From the NCBI RefSeq assembly GCF_009735585.1, contig NZ_VJVW01000004.1, positions 248,001 through 312,000 on the forward strand: DNA of 64,000 bases, in the 5' to 3' direction. A program made the position numbers and the translations under genes. The DNA is from Christiangramia aestuarii (GTDB taxonomy: Bacteria > Bacteroidota > Bacteroidia > Flavobacteriales > Flavobacteriaceae). Positions 26,961 through 35,502 of the stretch are shown piece after piece; the first letter of the stretch is position 1; each line of letters begins with the position of its first letter. The notes beneath the pieces were generated by a model. It did not search any database. It saw nothing but the letters and a program-made list of their open reading frames with translations, and was not told the DNA's origin.

Positions 26961-27039
26961 ATTTGAGATTTGAGGTTTAATCATTGGGACCAGTTCACAA
27001 TACCTTTAAATCTCATATCTAAATACTCAATACTAAAAG
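26961..27039. repeat. Inverted heptamer arrays between sdhA and sdhB
   Basis: Starting right after the sdhA stop: ATTTGAG-ATTTGAG-GTTTAAT (26961-26981). After 30 bases comes CTCATAT-CTAAATA-CTCAATA-CTAAAAG (27012-27039), in perfect 7-base register and opposite orientation, ending one base before the sdhB ATG (27041). The arms thus fit the gap exactly. It resembles the arrays at sufC/sufD and at the S23 gene in architecture but not in sequence. Confidence 0.65.
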
Positions 27040-27040
27040 T

Positions 27041-27784
27041 ATGAACCTTACACTAAAAATATGGCGTCAAAAAAACGCCGAGAGCAAAGGAAAAGTAGTA
27101 ACCTATCAGGTTTCAGACATTTCTCCGGATATGTCTTTCCTGGAAATGATGGATGTTCTTAACGAGCAGCTTATCGAAAAAGGAGATGAACCTGTAGCTT
27201 TTGACCATGACTGTCGTGAGGGAATTTGCGGGTCGTGTAACCTGCAGATCAATGGAGAGCCTCACGGGCCAGATCGCGGAGTTACTACCTGCCAGTTACA
27301 CATGCGTCGTTTTAAGGATGGGGATACCATCGTGATTGAGCCTTTCAGAGCCAAGGCTTTCCCTATCATCAAAGACCTTGTGGTAGACCGTAGTGCCTTC
27401 GACAGGATACAGCAGGCCGGTGGATATATTTCTGTGAATACCTCAGGAAATACCCAGGATGCCAACTCTATCCCTGTTGAAAAGGAGAATGCAGATATGT
27501 CTTTCTATGCCGCGACCTGTATTGGTTGTGGAGCCTGTGTGGCCGCATGTAAGAACGCGAGTGCCATGCTTTTCACCTCTGCAAAAGTAAGTCAATTCGC
27601 ACTTCTTCCGCAGGGAGAAGTAGAAGCAGACCGAAGAGTTTTGCAAATGGTAGAGCAAATGGACAAGGAAGGTTTTGGAAACTGTACGAACACTGGAGCT
27701 TGCGAAATCGAGTGTCCTAAAGGCATTTCCCTGGAGAACATCGCCAGAATGAACAGAGAATACCTTAAAGCAAGCGTGAAATAA
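27041..27784 (+). CDS. sdhB: Succinate dehydrogenase iron-sulfur subunit
   Basis: The 247-residue subunit links SdhA to the cytochrome. The [2Fe-2S] cysteines lie in CREGICGSC...TTCQLHM, the second set in [15 protein letters not shown] and the third in [15 protein letters not shown], as in di-haem-type SdhB/FrdB. Clusters come from the SUF system encoded nearby. It is the last gene of the operon, and a strong terminator follows 26 bases past its stop. Confidence 0.97.
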   Translation: MNLTLKIWRQKNAESKGKVVTYQVSDISPDMSFLEMMDVLNEQLIEKGDEPVAFDHDCREGICGSCNLQINGEPHGPDRGVTTCQLHMRRFKDGDTIVIEPFRAKAFPIIKDLVVDRSAFDRIQQAGGYISVNTSGNTQDANSIPVEKENADMSFYAATCIGCGACVAACKNASAMLFTSAKVSQFALLPQGEVEADRRVLQMVEQMDKEGFGNCTNTGACEIECPKGISLENIARMNREYLKASVK

Positions 27785-27810
27785 TTAACGTCTGTTTACT
27801 TAAATATTGA

Positions 27811-27840
27811 AATCCCGGTCTTTGCAGTCCGGGATTTTTT
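27811..27840 (+). terminator. sdh operon terminator
   Basis: AATCCCGG (27811-27818) and CCGGGATT (27829-27836) form an 8-bp stem with a 10-base loop, followed by TTTTTT. It ends the sdhCAB transcript; the methionine aminotransferase begins 25 bases later and would need its own promoter. Confidence 0.88.
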
Positions 27841-27865
27841 ATGCATTTTGATCAAAATTTCATGC

Positions 27866-29014
27866 ATGCCTGAAGTTACCGGATCAAAATTACCAGGAAA
27901 CAAAACCAGCATATTCTCAGTAATGAGCAAAATGGCCAACGAGTATAAGGCCATTAACCTCTCCCAGGGTTTTCCTAATTTTGAAACCGACCAGGAACTC
28001 AAAGACCTTGTAACCCGCGCCATGAACAACGGCTTCAACCAGTATCCTCCAGATATCGGCGTGCAGGCGTTGAGGGAACAAATTTCCAGAAAGGTGGAAA
28101 GCCTGTATGCTAAACACTACGATCCCGATAAAGAGATCACTGTTACTTCCGGGGCAACCGAAGCCCTTTTTAATGCGATCTCAGCCTTTGTCCATAAAGG
28201 CGATGAAGTGATCGTCCTTAAACCGGCCTATGACACCTACGAACCCACTATAGAACTTAATGGCGGTAAACCTGTCCAGATTCAGTTAAAAGGGCAGGAT
28301 TATCAGGTAGACTGGGAAGAAGTTCGCGAAGCGATCTCGCCTAAAACAAGGATGATCATCATCAATACCCCGCATAATCCTACAGGTACGGTTTTATCCA
28401 GTGAAGATATGCTTGATCTGGAAAATATCCTGAAGGGTACAGATATAATCCTCTTGAGCGACGAGGTTTATGAGCACCTCATCTTTGACGGGCTTGAACA
28501 CCAGAGTACTTCCAGGTTTCCAGGACTTGCAGAAAGAGCGGTGGTATGTGCCTCTTTCGGAAAAACATTTCATAACACGGGCTGGAAAACCGGCTATTGC
28601 CTTGCACCTAGGGAACTGATGAAAGAGATCAGGAAGGTCCACGAATTAACCGTGTTCTCGGTGAACCATCCCATGCAGATCGCTTATGCTGATTACCTGA
28701 AGGATCCACAGCATTACCTGGAACTTTCAGGATTTTACCAGCAAAAAAGGGACCTGTTCCTGAACCTGATCAAAGATTCCAGGTTCACCTGTACTCCTTC
28801 CAGCGGAACCTATTACCAGCTATTGAATTTTTCAGAAATAACCTCTGAAAATGATGTAAATTTCGCGGAGAGACTGGTAAAGGAAAAAGGTCTGGCAGCC
28901 ATACCCGTTTCAGTTTTCAATATCAATCAAAAAGATAACAGCCAGCTTAGATTTTGTTTCGCCAAGACGGACGAAACTCTAGAAAAAGCTGCGGAAATAC
29001 TTTGCAATCTATAG
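27866..29014 (+). CDS. Methionine/kynurenine-type aminotransferase
   Basis: A fold-type I PLP aminotransferase of about 382 residues. Landmarks are NLSQGFPNF near the N-terminus, NTPHNPTGTVLS, the PLP lysine in SFGKTFHNTGWKTGY and a C-terminal RFCFAKTDETLEKA. It resembles YbdL and KAT enzymes that use methionine, kynurenine or phenylalanine. Start ATG 27866 (MPEVTGSK) is chosen; the reading frame extends to a TTG at 27848. pdeM begins right after its stop, so they form an operon. The substrate is not certain. Confidence 0.9.
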   Translation: MPEVTGSKLPGNKTSIFSVMSKMANEYKAINLSQGFPNFETDQELKDLVTRAMNNGFNQYPPDIGVQALREQISRKVESLYAKHYDPDKEITVTSGATEALFNAISAFVHKGDEVIVLKPAYDTYEPTIELNGGKPVQIQLKGQDYQVDWEEVREAISPKTRMIIINTPHNPTGTVLSSEDMLDLENILKGTDIILLSDEVYEHLIFDGLEHQSTSRFPGLAERAVVCASFGKTFHNTGWKTGYCLAPRELMKEIRKVHELTVFSVNHPMQIAYADYLKDPQHYLELSGFYQQKRDLFLNLIKDSRFTCTPSSGTYYQLLNFSEITSENDVNFAERLVKEKGLAAIPVSVFNINQKDNSQLRFCFAKTDETLEKAAEILCNL

Positions 29015-29650
29015 ATGAACTTAAACATTAAGATCAAAGACCAGGATTTTGTTTTACATCCCTATGGCGCCACTTACTGGCCTGAACAGGAAGTTCTGCT
29101 CGTGGCAGATGTACACCTCGGGAAAGTCTCTCATTTTAGAAAACATGGTAGCGCAGTGCCTTTAAAGGCGACCTCCCGGAATTTTATAAAACTCGACCAG
29201 CTTCGGAAGGAATTCGATCCCGAACATATAGTTTTCCTTGGTGACCTCTTTCACAGCTCTCTCAACATGGAGTGGAACATGTTCGAAGAATGGGTAGAAA
29301 GCATAGATAACCGGGTACATCTTATTGCCGGCAACCACGACATCATTTCTCCTCTAAAATACGAGGCGCTGGATATAAAAATATATTCAGACGTTACCGT
29401 GGCTGGCTTCCATTTGAGCCACCACCCCGTGCAGTTAAAAGATCATTTCAATATTTGCGGTCACATTCATCCCGGCTTTAAAATGAGGGGAAATGGCAAA
29501 CAATTGCTTAAATTGCCTTGTTTCTTCCGCAGCCAGAACCAGATGATCCTACCCGCTTTTGGGGAGTTCACCGGAAACTTTTTTATGCAACCGGAAGAAG
29601 GAGACCGTGTTTTCGCGATTACCGGGAAAGAGGTGATCCAGATCAACTAA
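29015..29650 (+). CDS. pdeM: PdeM-type calcineurin-like phosphoesterase
   Basis: The 211-residue protein is a metallophosphoesterase: VADVHLGKVSHFRKHG (D-x-H), FLGDLFHSS (GD), IAGNHD (GNHD) and CGHIHPGF (GHxH), in the order of the two-metal site. It matches the ligase-associated DNA-damage-response endonuclease PdeM, which normally stands next to an Lhr-type helicase, an exonuclease and an ATP-dependent ligase. None of these is nearby. It starts directly after the aminotransferase stop. Confidence 0.85.
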   Translation: MNLNIKIKDQDFVLHPYGATYWPEQEVLLVADVHLGKVSHFRKHGSAVPLKATSRNFIKLDQLRKEFDPEHIVFLGDLFHSSLNMEWNMFEEWVESIDNRVHLIAGNHDIISPLKYEALDIKIYSDVTVAGFHLSHHPVQLKDHFNICGHIHPGFKMRGNGKQLLKLPCFFRSQNQMILPAFGEFTGNFFMQPEEGDRVFAITGKEVIQIN

Positions 29651-29660
29651 GCTGCTAATC

Positions 29661-30458
29661 ATGATAAAAAGACTGGCCATTTTAAACTTCCTGTCGGTAA
29701 TACTGGCGATCTTCACAAATTTCTTCGCACAGACCGGCAGGATAAACAATACCACCATCGGGGAGCTGAGCGACAAATATTCTAACCTGTTCACCCCGGC
29801 AGATTATGCTTTTTCCATTTGGGGGCTTATTTACCTGGGATTGCTGGCCTTTTCGATCTTTATGCTTCAGCAGGCTTACTCCAATGGAAAATACACAGAC
29901 TTCATAAATAATACCTCCTTCTGGTTTATCGTGGCCAATCTAGGAACCTGCCTTTGGGTGGTAGCCTGGCTTTACGAATTCACCGGGATTTCTGTAGTGC
30001 TTATGTTCCTGATCCTGGCTAAGCTTTTAAAGATCGTGGTAAATAACGAGATGGAGCTCTGGGATGCGCCATTTAAGATCATTGCTTTTTACTGGTGGCC
30101 TATTTGCCTGTATTCCGGCTGGATCGCTGTGGCCAGTATTGCCAATATGGCTTCCTGGCTTACACTTATTGGATGGGACGGTGCCATTTTCACTGAAGTG
30201 GAATGGACGGTTATCATGATTGGCGTGGCGGTAATTATCAATTTGCTTATGACCTGGCTTAGAAATATGCGGGAATTTGCTTTGGTTGGGGTTTGGGCCC
30301 TTGTAGCTATCTATATGAGACACCAGGGAAGCGAAGAGATGATCGCAAAAACAGCGATTGCCGGAGCAATCCTTCTATTCCTGAACATTTCTTATCACGG
30401 CTACATCAACCGCAAGACCAATCCCATACACAGATTCCTCACCGGACTTTCTAAATAA
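29661..30458 (+). CDS. TspO-like tryptophan-rich membrane protein
   Basis: The 265-residue protein is polytopic (about seven or eight hydrophobic helices). It carries the TspO/MBR-like tryptophan-rich pattern: FTPADYAFSIWGLIYLGL, then WWPICLYSGWIAVASIANMASWL. TspO proteins bind porphyrins or isoprenoids; this longer version is found in flavobacteria and cyanobacteria without a proven ligand. It lies 10 bases after pdeM and probably shares its transcript. Confidence 0.85.
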   Translation: MIKRLAILNFLSVILAIFTNFFAQTGRINNTTIGELSDKYSNLFTPADYAFSIWGLIYLGLLAFSIFMLQQAYSNGKYTDFINNTSFWFIVANLGTCLWVVAWLYEFTGISVVLMFLILAKLLKIVVNNEMELWDAPFKIIAFYWWPICLYSGWIAVASIANMASWLTLIGWDGAIFTEVEWTVIMIGVAVIINLLMTWLRNMREFALVGVWALVAIYMRHQGSEEMIAKTAIAGAILLFLNISYHGYINRKTNPIHRFLTGLSK

Positions 30459-30480
30459 AGATTTCTGAAAAATTCAGAGT

Positions 30481-31836
30481 TTAGACCATTGCTTTAATAT
30501 CACTGGCCCAGCTGGGATAGGAGAAGATCATTCCTTTAAGGGTACGACAATCCAGTTTCCCACACATGGCCATCACGAACATATTGACCATTTCGGCAGC
30601 ATCGGCTCCCAGGAGATGTGCTCCCAGAATAAGCCCGGTTTCTTTATCTACCAGCGTTTTATAGGCATACCAATCTGAATTTATACGCTTGGCGTTGAAC
30701 CACTTTGGCACCAGTTTATTCTCGACCTTAAAATCGTAACCTTTTTCCCTGGCCTGCTTTTCATTCAAACCAACCGAAGCCAGGTTAGGTATGGTAAATA
30801 CCACCGAAGGCTGCGGAGGATAATCCACTTCTTTTTCCCTGTCCAGGTTTAGGATATTCGCTGCCACGATCCTTGCCTCCTGAGAAGACAGCGGAGTTAA
30901 AGGCAAACCTTCACTGGCTGAAACATCGCCGCAGGCATAGACATTTTTATTTGTAGGATTCTGAAGATGCTTGTTCACCATAATCCCTTTTTTTGAATAT
31001 TCCACCTTACCTTTTTCCAGGTCCAGTCCATCTATGGAAGGCACCCTACCGGCAGCGTTCACAACGAGCTTAGCTTTTCGTTCTATCTTTTTTCCGTTTT
31101 GATGGCCCACTACCCTGAAGTTGGTTCTGAGCTTTTCGATCTCTTCTACCTGGCAATTAAGGATGAAATTAATGCCTATCTCTTCCGAGGCTTTTTGCAG
31201 GTGGGTTACCATATCCTTATCGAAATTGCTTAAAGGCCGGTCTTCCGCATCGATCACCGTAACTTCGGCCCCGCAGCGAGCCGCTATATGGGCAAATTCC
31301 ATCCCTATATAACCGGCACCGATAAATATGATGCTTTCAGGAAGCTCCTCAAGTTCCAGGAAATCATCACTTACAATAGGAAGATGCCTGCCAGGAATAG
31401 GCAATTCCAAAGGTTTGTTTCCGGTAGCGATAACGATCTTTTTCGCTGTTACAGTCTTGCCTTCTACAGAAAGGGTGTTTTCATCGAGGAATTTGGGTGA
31501 CTGATGGTACATTTTAATGCCCAGCTTTTTCAGGTCCTTTTCGGTGGCTGCAGGAACGGCATCGGTAAAGGTCTTTTTGAATTCCATAAGATCTTTCCAG
31601 CTGAATTCGGGCATTTTAGTGATACCATGACCCTTCATTTTTTCGGCCCGGTCCAGGATCTCGGTAAGGCCTACCAGCACTTTTTTAGGATCACAACCGC
31701 GATTGGCGCAAGTACCTCCAAATTCACGATTATCAGCAATGGCTACTTTCATTCCTTCAGCAATACATTCCTTGGCCACACTTTTCCCGGCGGTTCCTGT
31801 TCCTATTACAAAAACATCAAATTCTTCAAATCCCAT
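30481..31836 (-). CDS. FAD-dependent pyridine nucleotide-disulfide oxidoreductase
   Basis: A 451-residue enzyme of the glutathione reductase/LPD superfamily: FAD motif VFVIGTGTAGKSVA, redox-active pair in GGTCANRGCDPKKVL (C-x4-C), NAD motif FIGAGYIGMEFAHIA, FAD motif VYACGDVSA and C-terminal dimer domain. It lacks the usual LPD C-terminal HP motif. Start ATG 31836 (MGFEEFD) is chosen over the longer frame. Substrate is not clear: mercuric/glutathione-reductase-like. It is divergent from mfd with a 143-base gap. Confidence 0.9.
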   Translation of the reverse strand: MGFEEFDVFVIGTGTAGKSVAKECIAEGMKVAIADNREFGGTCANRGCDPKKVLVGLTEILDRAEKMKGHGITKMPEFSWKDLMEFKKTFTDAVPAATEKDLKKLGIKMYHQSPKFLDENTLSVEGKTVTAKKIVIATGNKPLELPIPGRHLPIVSDDFLELEELPESIIFIGAGYIGMEFAHIAARCGAEVTVIDAEDRPLSNFDKDMVTHLQKASEEIGINFILNCQVEEIEKLRTNFRVVGHQNGKKIERKAKLVVNAAGRVPSIDGLDLEKGKVEYSKKGIMVNKHLQNPTNKNVYACGDVSASEGLPLTPLSSQEARIVAANILNLDREKEVDYPPQPSVVFTIPNLASVGLNEKQAREKGYDFKVENKLVPKWFNAKRINSDWYAYKTLVDKETGLILGAHLLGADAAEMVNMFVMAMCGKLDCRTLKGMIFSYPSWASDIKAMV

Positions 31837-31943
31837 TATTTCCTTCTCTTTTGGTGAAAATAGCCAAGAATGCACCGAGTTTGCGTTATGGAAATGATAA
31901 AAATGGTCAAATGCTATTTAATCGTTAAAAATCAATTAACTGG

Positions 31944-31974
31944 TTGTAAGGCAAAAAGGATGAAATTATCTTTG
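31944..31974 (+). promoter_or_regulatory. mfd promoter
   Basis: TTG (31944-31946), a 20-base spacer and TATCTTTG (31967-31974) match both promoter boxes. Only five bases (CGGCA) separate the -7 box from the mfd ATG at 31980, so the transcript should start at or beside the start codon. Confidence 0.75.
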
Positions 31975-31979
31975 CGGCA

Positions 31980-34900
31980 ATGAGTACAAGTCTTATCGCC
32001 CAAAAGTTCGCACAATCCCCGCAACAGCAGGAATTGCGAAATGCTATTGCCAATTCTGAAAAAAAACATTCTAATATCCACCTAAAAGGCCTCGTAGGCT
32101 CAGCACTTTCGTTCGTGGTGGCAGATGCCTTCAGGGAATCTGAGCAGCCTTTCCTGATGGTCTTCAACGACAAGGAAGAGGCTGCCTACTACCTGAACGA
32201 CCTGGAACAATTGATCGGTGAAAAGAACGTGCTTTTTTATCCGGGAAGTTATAGAAGACCCTACCAGATCGAGGAAACAGATAATGCGAATGTTTTGCTC
32301 AGGGCAGAAGTTCTCAACCGTATCAATTCCCGAAAAAAGCCCGCTCTAATCGTCACTTATCCAGACGCGCTTTTCGAAAAGGTGGTGACCCGGAAAGAGC
32401 TTGATAAAAGCACCCTTAAAATAGCCGTTGGCGATGAACTTTCCATAGACTTTGTAAACGAGGTCCTGTTCGAGAACCAGTTCAAAAGAGTAGATTTTGT
32501 GACCGAACCTGGAGAGTTCTCGGTACGAGGAGGGATCATAGATGTATTCTCCTTTAGTCATGATGAACCTTACCGGATAGAATTCTTTGGGGATGAAGTA
32601 GACAGTATAAGAACCTTTGATGTGGAAACCCAGCTTTCTACAGATAAGAAAAAGAAGATCTCGGTAATGCCCAATGTGGAGAACAAGCACCTCGACGAGG
32701 TTAGGGAAAGTTTCCTGAAATACATTTCGGCAAAAACAGTGGTTTTTATTAAAAACCTGGACCTGCTATCAGCCCAGGCAGATAAGCTCTTCAAAAAGGC
32801 TGAAGAAACTTTTAAGGAACTTTCTGAAGATGTAAAGCATAGTGCTCCCAAAGAACTTTTCTGTAACGGAGAATTGCTCAAAAAGCAGTTACTGGATTAC
32901 TCGACCGTTGAACTAAGCACCCAGGCGTTTTTAAAAGCCGAGAAACAGATCGAGTTTAATACCAAGCCACAGCCTTCTTTTAATAAGCAATTCGATCTTT
33001 TGATAGATAATCTTATTGAAAACCAGGAAAACGGCTACACCAACTTCATTTGCTGTGTAAGTGAACAACAGGCCAAACGTTTTCATGATATTTTTGATGA
33101 TCAGGAAAAGGAAGTAAAATACCAGACGCCGGTATTTTCGATGTTCCAGGGATTTATTGACGAGGACTCAAAAACGGTTTGTTATACAGACCACCAGATC
33201 TTTGAGCGATATCATAAGTTCCATTTAAAGAACGGCTACGCTAAAAAACAGGCGATCACGCTTAAGGAACTTACCAATCTCGAGATTGGCGATTATGTAA
33301 CGCATATAGACCACGGGATCGGGAAATTTGGTGGGCTGCAGAAGATAGATGTCGAAGGAAAGAAACAGGAAGCGATTAAGCTTATCTACGGGGAAAGGGA
33401 TATACTTTATCTAAGCATTCATTCCCTGCATAAGATCTCAAAATTCAATGGTAAGGACGGGAAGGCTCCAAAAATATACCAACTGGGAAGCAACGCCTGG
33501 AAGAACCTGAAGAAAAAGACCAAGGCCAGGGTCAAGCATATCGCCTACGACCTTATCCAGCTGTATGCCAAAAGGAGGATGGAAAAGGGTTTCAAGTATG
33601 ATCCCGATTCCTATTTACAGCACGAACTGGAGGCTTCGTTTATGTATGAAGATACTCCAGACCAGAGTTCGGCCACAGCAGCGGTCAAGGCCGACATGGA
33701 AAACGAAAGACCCATGGACCGACTGGTTTGCGGGGACGTTGGTTTCGGAAAGACAGAGATCGCTATACGTGCAGCATTTAAAGCGGTAGATAACAATAAA
33801 CAGGTAGCGGTTTTGGTGCCAACGACCATCCTGGCCTTTCAGCACCACCAGACATTTTCAGAAAGACTGAAGGATTTCCCGGTACGCATAGATTACCTGA
33901 ACCGTTTTAGAACCGCCAAGGAACGAAAACAAACCCTGGCAGACCTTGAAGACGGAAAGGTGGATATTATCATTGGAACCCATCAACTGGTCAACAAATC
34001 GGTTAAATTCAAGGATCTTGGATTACTTATCGTTGATGAAGAACAGAAATTCGGGGTTGCTGTAAAAGACAAGCTTAAGACCATCAAGGAGAACGTAGAT
34101 ACGCTTACCTTAACTGCCACGCCAATTCCAAGGACCTTACAGTTCAGTTTAATGGCGGCAAGAGACCTTTCTACCATTACCACTCCCCCTCCCAACCGTT
34201 ACCCGATAGAAAGCCACGTGATCAGGTTTTCTGAAGAGACCATCCGTGATGCCGTAACCTACGAGATACAGCGCGGTGGCCAGGTGTTCTTTATCCATAA
34301 CAGGGTTGAGAATATCAAGGAGGTAGCCGGGATGATCCAGCGACTAGTTCCCGATGCCAAGATCGGGGTTGGTCATGGGCAGATGGAAGGAAAAAAGCTG
34401 GAAAAACTGATGCTTAGCTTTATAAATGGCGAATTCGACGTCCTGGTTTCTACAACCATCGTGGAAAGCGGGCTGGATGTTTCAGATGCCAACACCATTT
34501 TTATTAATAACGCCAATAATTTTGGCCTTTCCGACCTTCACCAGATGCGCGGAAGGGTTGGTAGAAGTAACAAAAAGGCTTTCTGTTACTTCATCACGCC
34601 ACCTTATTCAGCCATGACCGAGGATGCGCGGAAGCGTATTACCGCCCTGGAACAATTCTCAGAACTAGGCAGCGGATTCAATATTGCCATGAAAGACCTC
34701 GAAATTCGTGGTGCAGGAGACCTTTTAGGAGGAGAACAAAGCGGATTTATAAACGACATTGGTTTTGACACCTATCAGAAGATCCTTAATGAGGCTATTG
34801 AGGAATTGAAAGAAAATGAATTCCGCGACCTGTATGCAGAAACTGAAGATCTGGAACATAAAGATTTTGTCAAGGATACACAGATAGACACCGATTTCGA

Positions 34901-35360
34901 ACTACTGTTCCCAGACGATTACATTAACAATATAACCGAAAGACTGAATCTCTATACCAAGCTGAATGAACTTAAGACCGAAGAAGAACTTCAGAAATTC
35001 GAGGAGGAGCTGGTAGACCGGTTTGGTGAATTGCCTACACAGGCGGTAGATCTTTTAAATTCTGTTAGGATCAAATGGATCGCTGCCAAGATTGGCCTGG
35101 AGAGAGTGGTGATGAAAAAGAACAAAATGGTAGGTTATTTTATCGCTGACCAGAAATCGAGGTTCTACCAGACCAGCAATTTTACCAAGGTGCTGCAATA
35201 TGTACAAACGCACAGGCAGAACTGTACCATGAAGGAGAAGGAAACCAGGAACGGCCTAAAATTGCTGCTTACTTTCGATAAGATCACTTCTATTGAAAAA
35301 GCACTAAAAGTATTACAACCACTGGATTTTAGGGAGAAGAAAGAAGAAGTGGTGAGTTAA
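31980..35360 (+). CDS. mfd: Transcription-repair coupling factor Mfd
   Basis: Mfd removes stalled RNA polymerase from lesions and recruits UvrA. The 1126-residue protein has UvrB-like N-terminal domains, the RNAP-interacting CarD-like module (EIGDYVTHIDHGIGKFGG), the RecG-like translocase with Walker A GDVGFGKTEIAIRA, DEEQ box, GRVGRSN motif and C-terminal TRCF domain. Length is normal. The strong promoter just before the ATG indicates a leaderless or very short-leader mRNA. uvrC is in the same window at 62 kb. Confidence 0.97.
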   Translation: MSTSLIAQKFAQSPQQQELRNAIANSEKKHSNIHLKGLVGSALSFVVADAFRESEQPFLMVFNDKEEAAYYLNDLEQLIGEKNVLFYPGSYRRPYQIEETDNANVLLRAEVLNRINSRKKPALIVTYPDALFEKVVTRKELDKSTLKIAVGDELSIDFVNEVLFENQFKRVDFVTEPGEFSVRGGIIDVFSFSHDEPYRIEFFGDEVDSIRTFDVETQLSTDKKKKISVMPNVENKHLDEVRESFLKYISAKTVVFIKNLDLLSAQADKLFKKAEETFKELSEDVKHSAPKELFCNGELLKKQLLDYSTVELSTQAFLKAEKQIEFNTKPQPSFNKQFDLLIDNLIENQENGYTNFICCVSEQQAKRFHDIFDDQEKEVKYQTPVFSMFQGFIDEDSKTVCYTDHQIFERYHKFHLKNGYAKKQAITLKELTNLEIGDYVTHIDHGIGKFGGLQKIDVEGKKQEAIKLIYGERDILYLSIHSLHKISKFNGKDGKAPKIYQLGSNAWKNLKKKTKARVKHIAYDLIQLYAKRRMEKGFKYDPDSYLQHELEASFMYEDTPDQSSATAAVKADMENERPMDRLVCGDVGFGKTEIAIRAAFKAVDNNKQVAVLVPTTILAFQHHQTFSERLKDFPVRIDYLNRFRTAKERKQTLADLEDGKVDIIIGTHQLVNKSVKFKDLGLLIVDEEQKFGVAVKDKLKTIKENVDTLTLTATPIPRTLQFSLMAARDLSTITTPPPNRYPIESHVIRFSEETIRDAVTYEIQRGGQVFFIHNRVENIKEVAGMIQRLVPDAKIGVGHGQMEGKKLEKLMLSFINGEFDVLVSTTIVESGLDVSDANTIFINNANNFGLSDLHQMRGRVGRSNKKAFCYFITPPYSAMTEDARKRITALEQFSELGSGFNIAMKDLEIRGAGDLLGGEQSGFINDIGFDTYQKILNEAIEELKENEFRDLYAETEDLEHKDFVKDTQIDTDFELLFPDDYINNITERLNLYTKLNELKTEEELQKFEEELVDRFGELPTQAVDLLNSVRIKWIAAKIGLERVVMKKNKMVGYFIADQKSRFYQTSNFTKVLQYVQTHRQNCTMKEKETRNGLKLLLTFDKITSIEKALKVLQPLDFREKKEEVVS

Positions 35361-35502
35361 AAATTAACCAGGGCTAATGAAATTGTGATCGGATCCTTCC
35401 CTTCAGCTATGGCTAGAGACTTCCCTGAAATTCAAGAAAGGAGCTTTTAGAAAGCTTCCTACCATTTTCAAGGAGGGGGTATACGCAGGACGGGGTGGTC
35501 CG

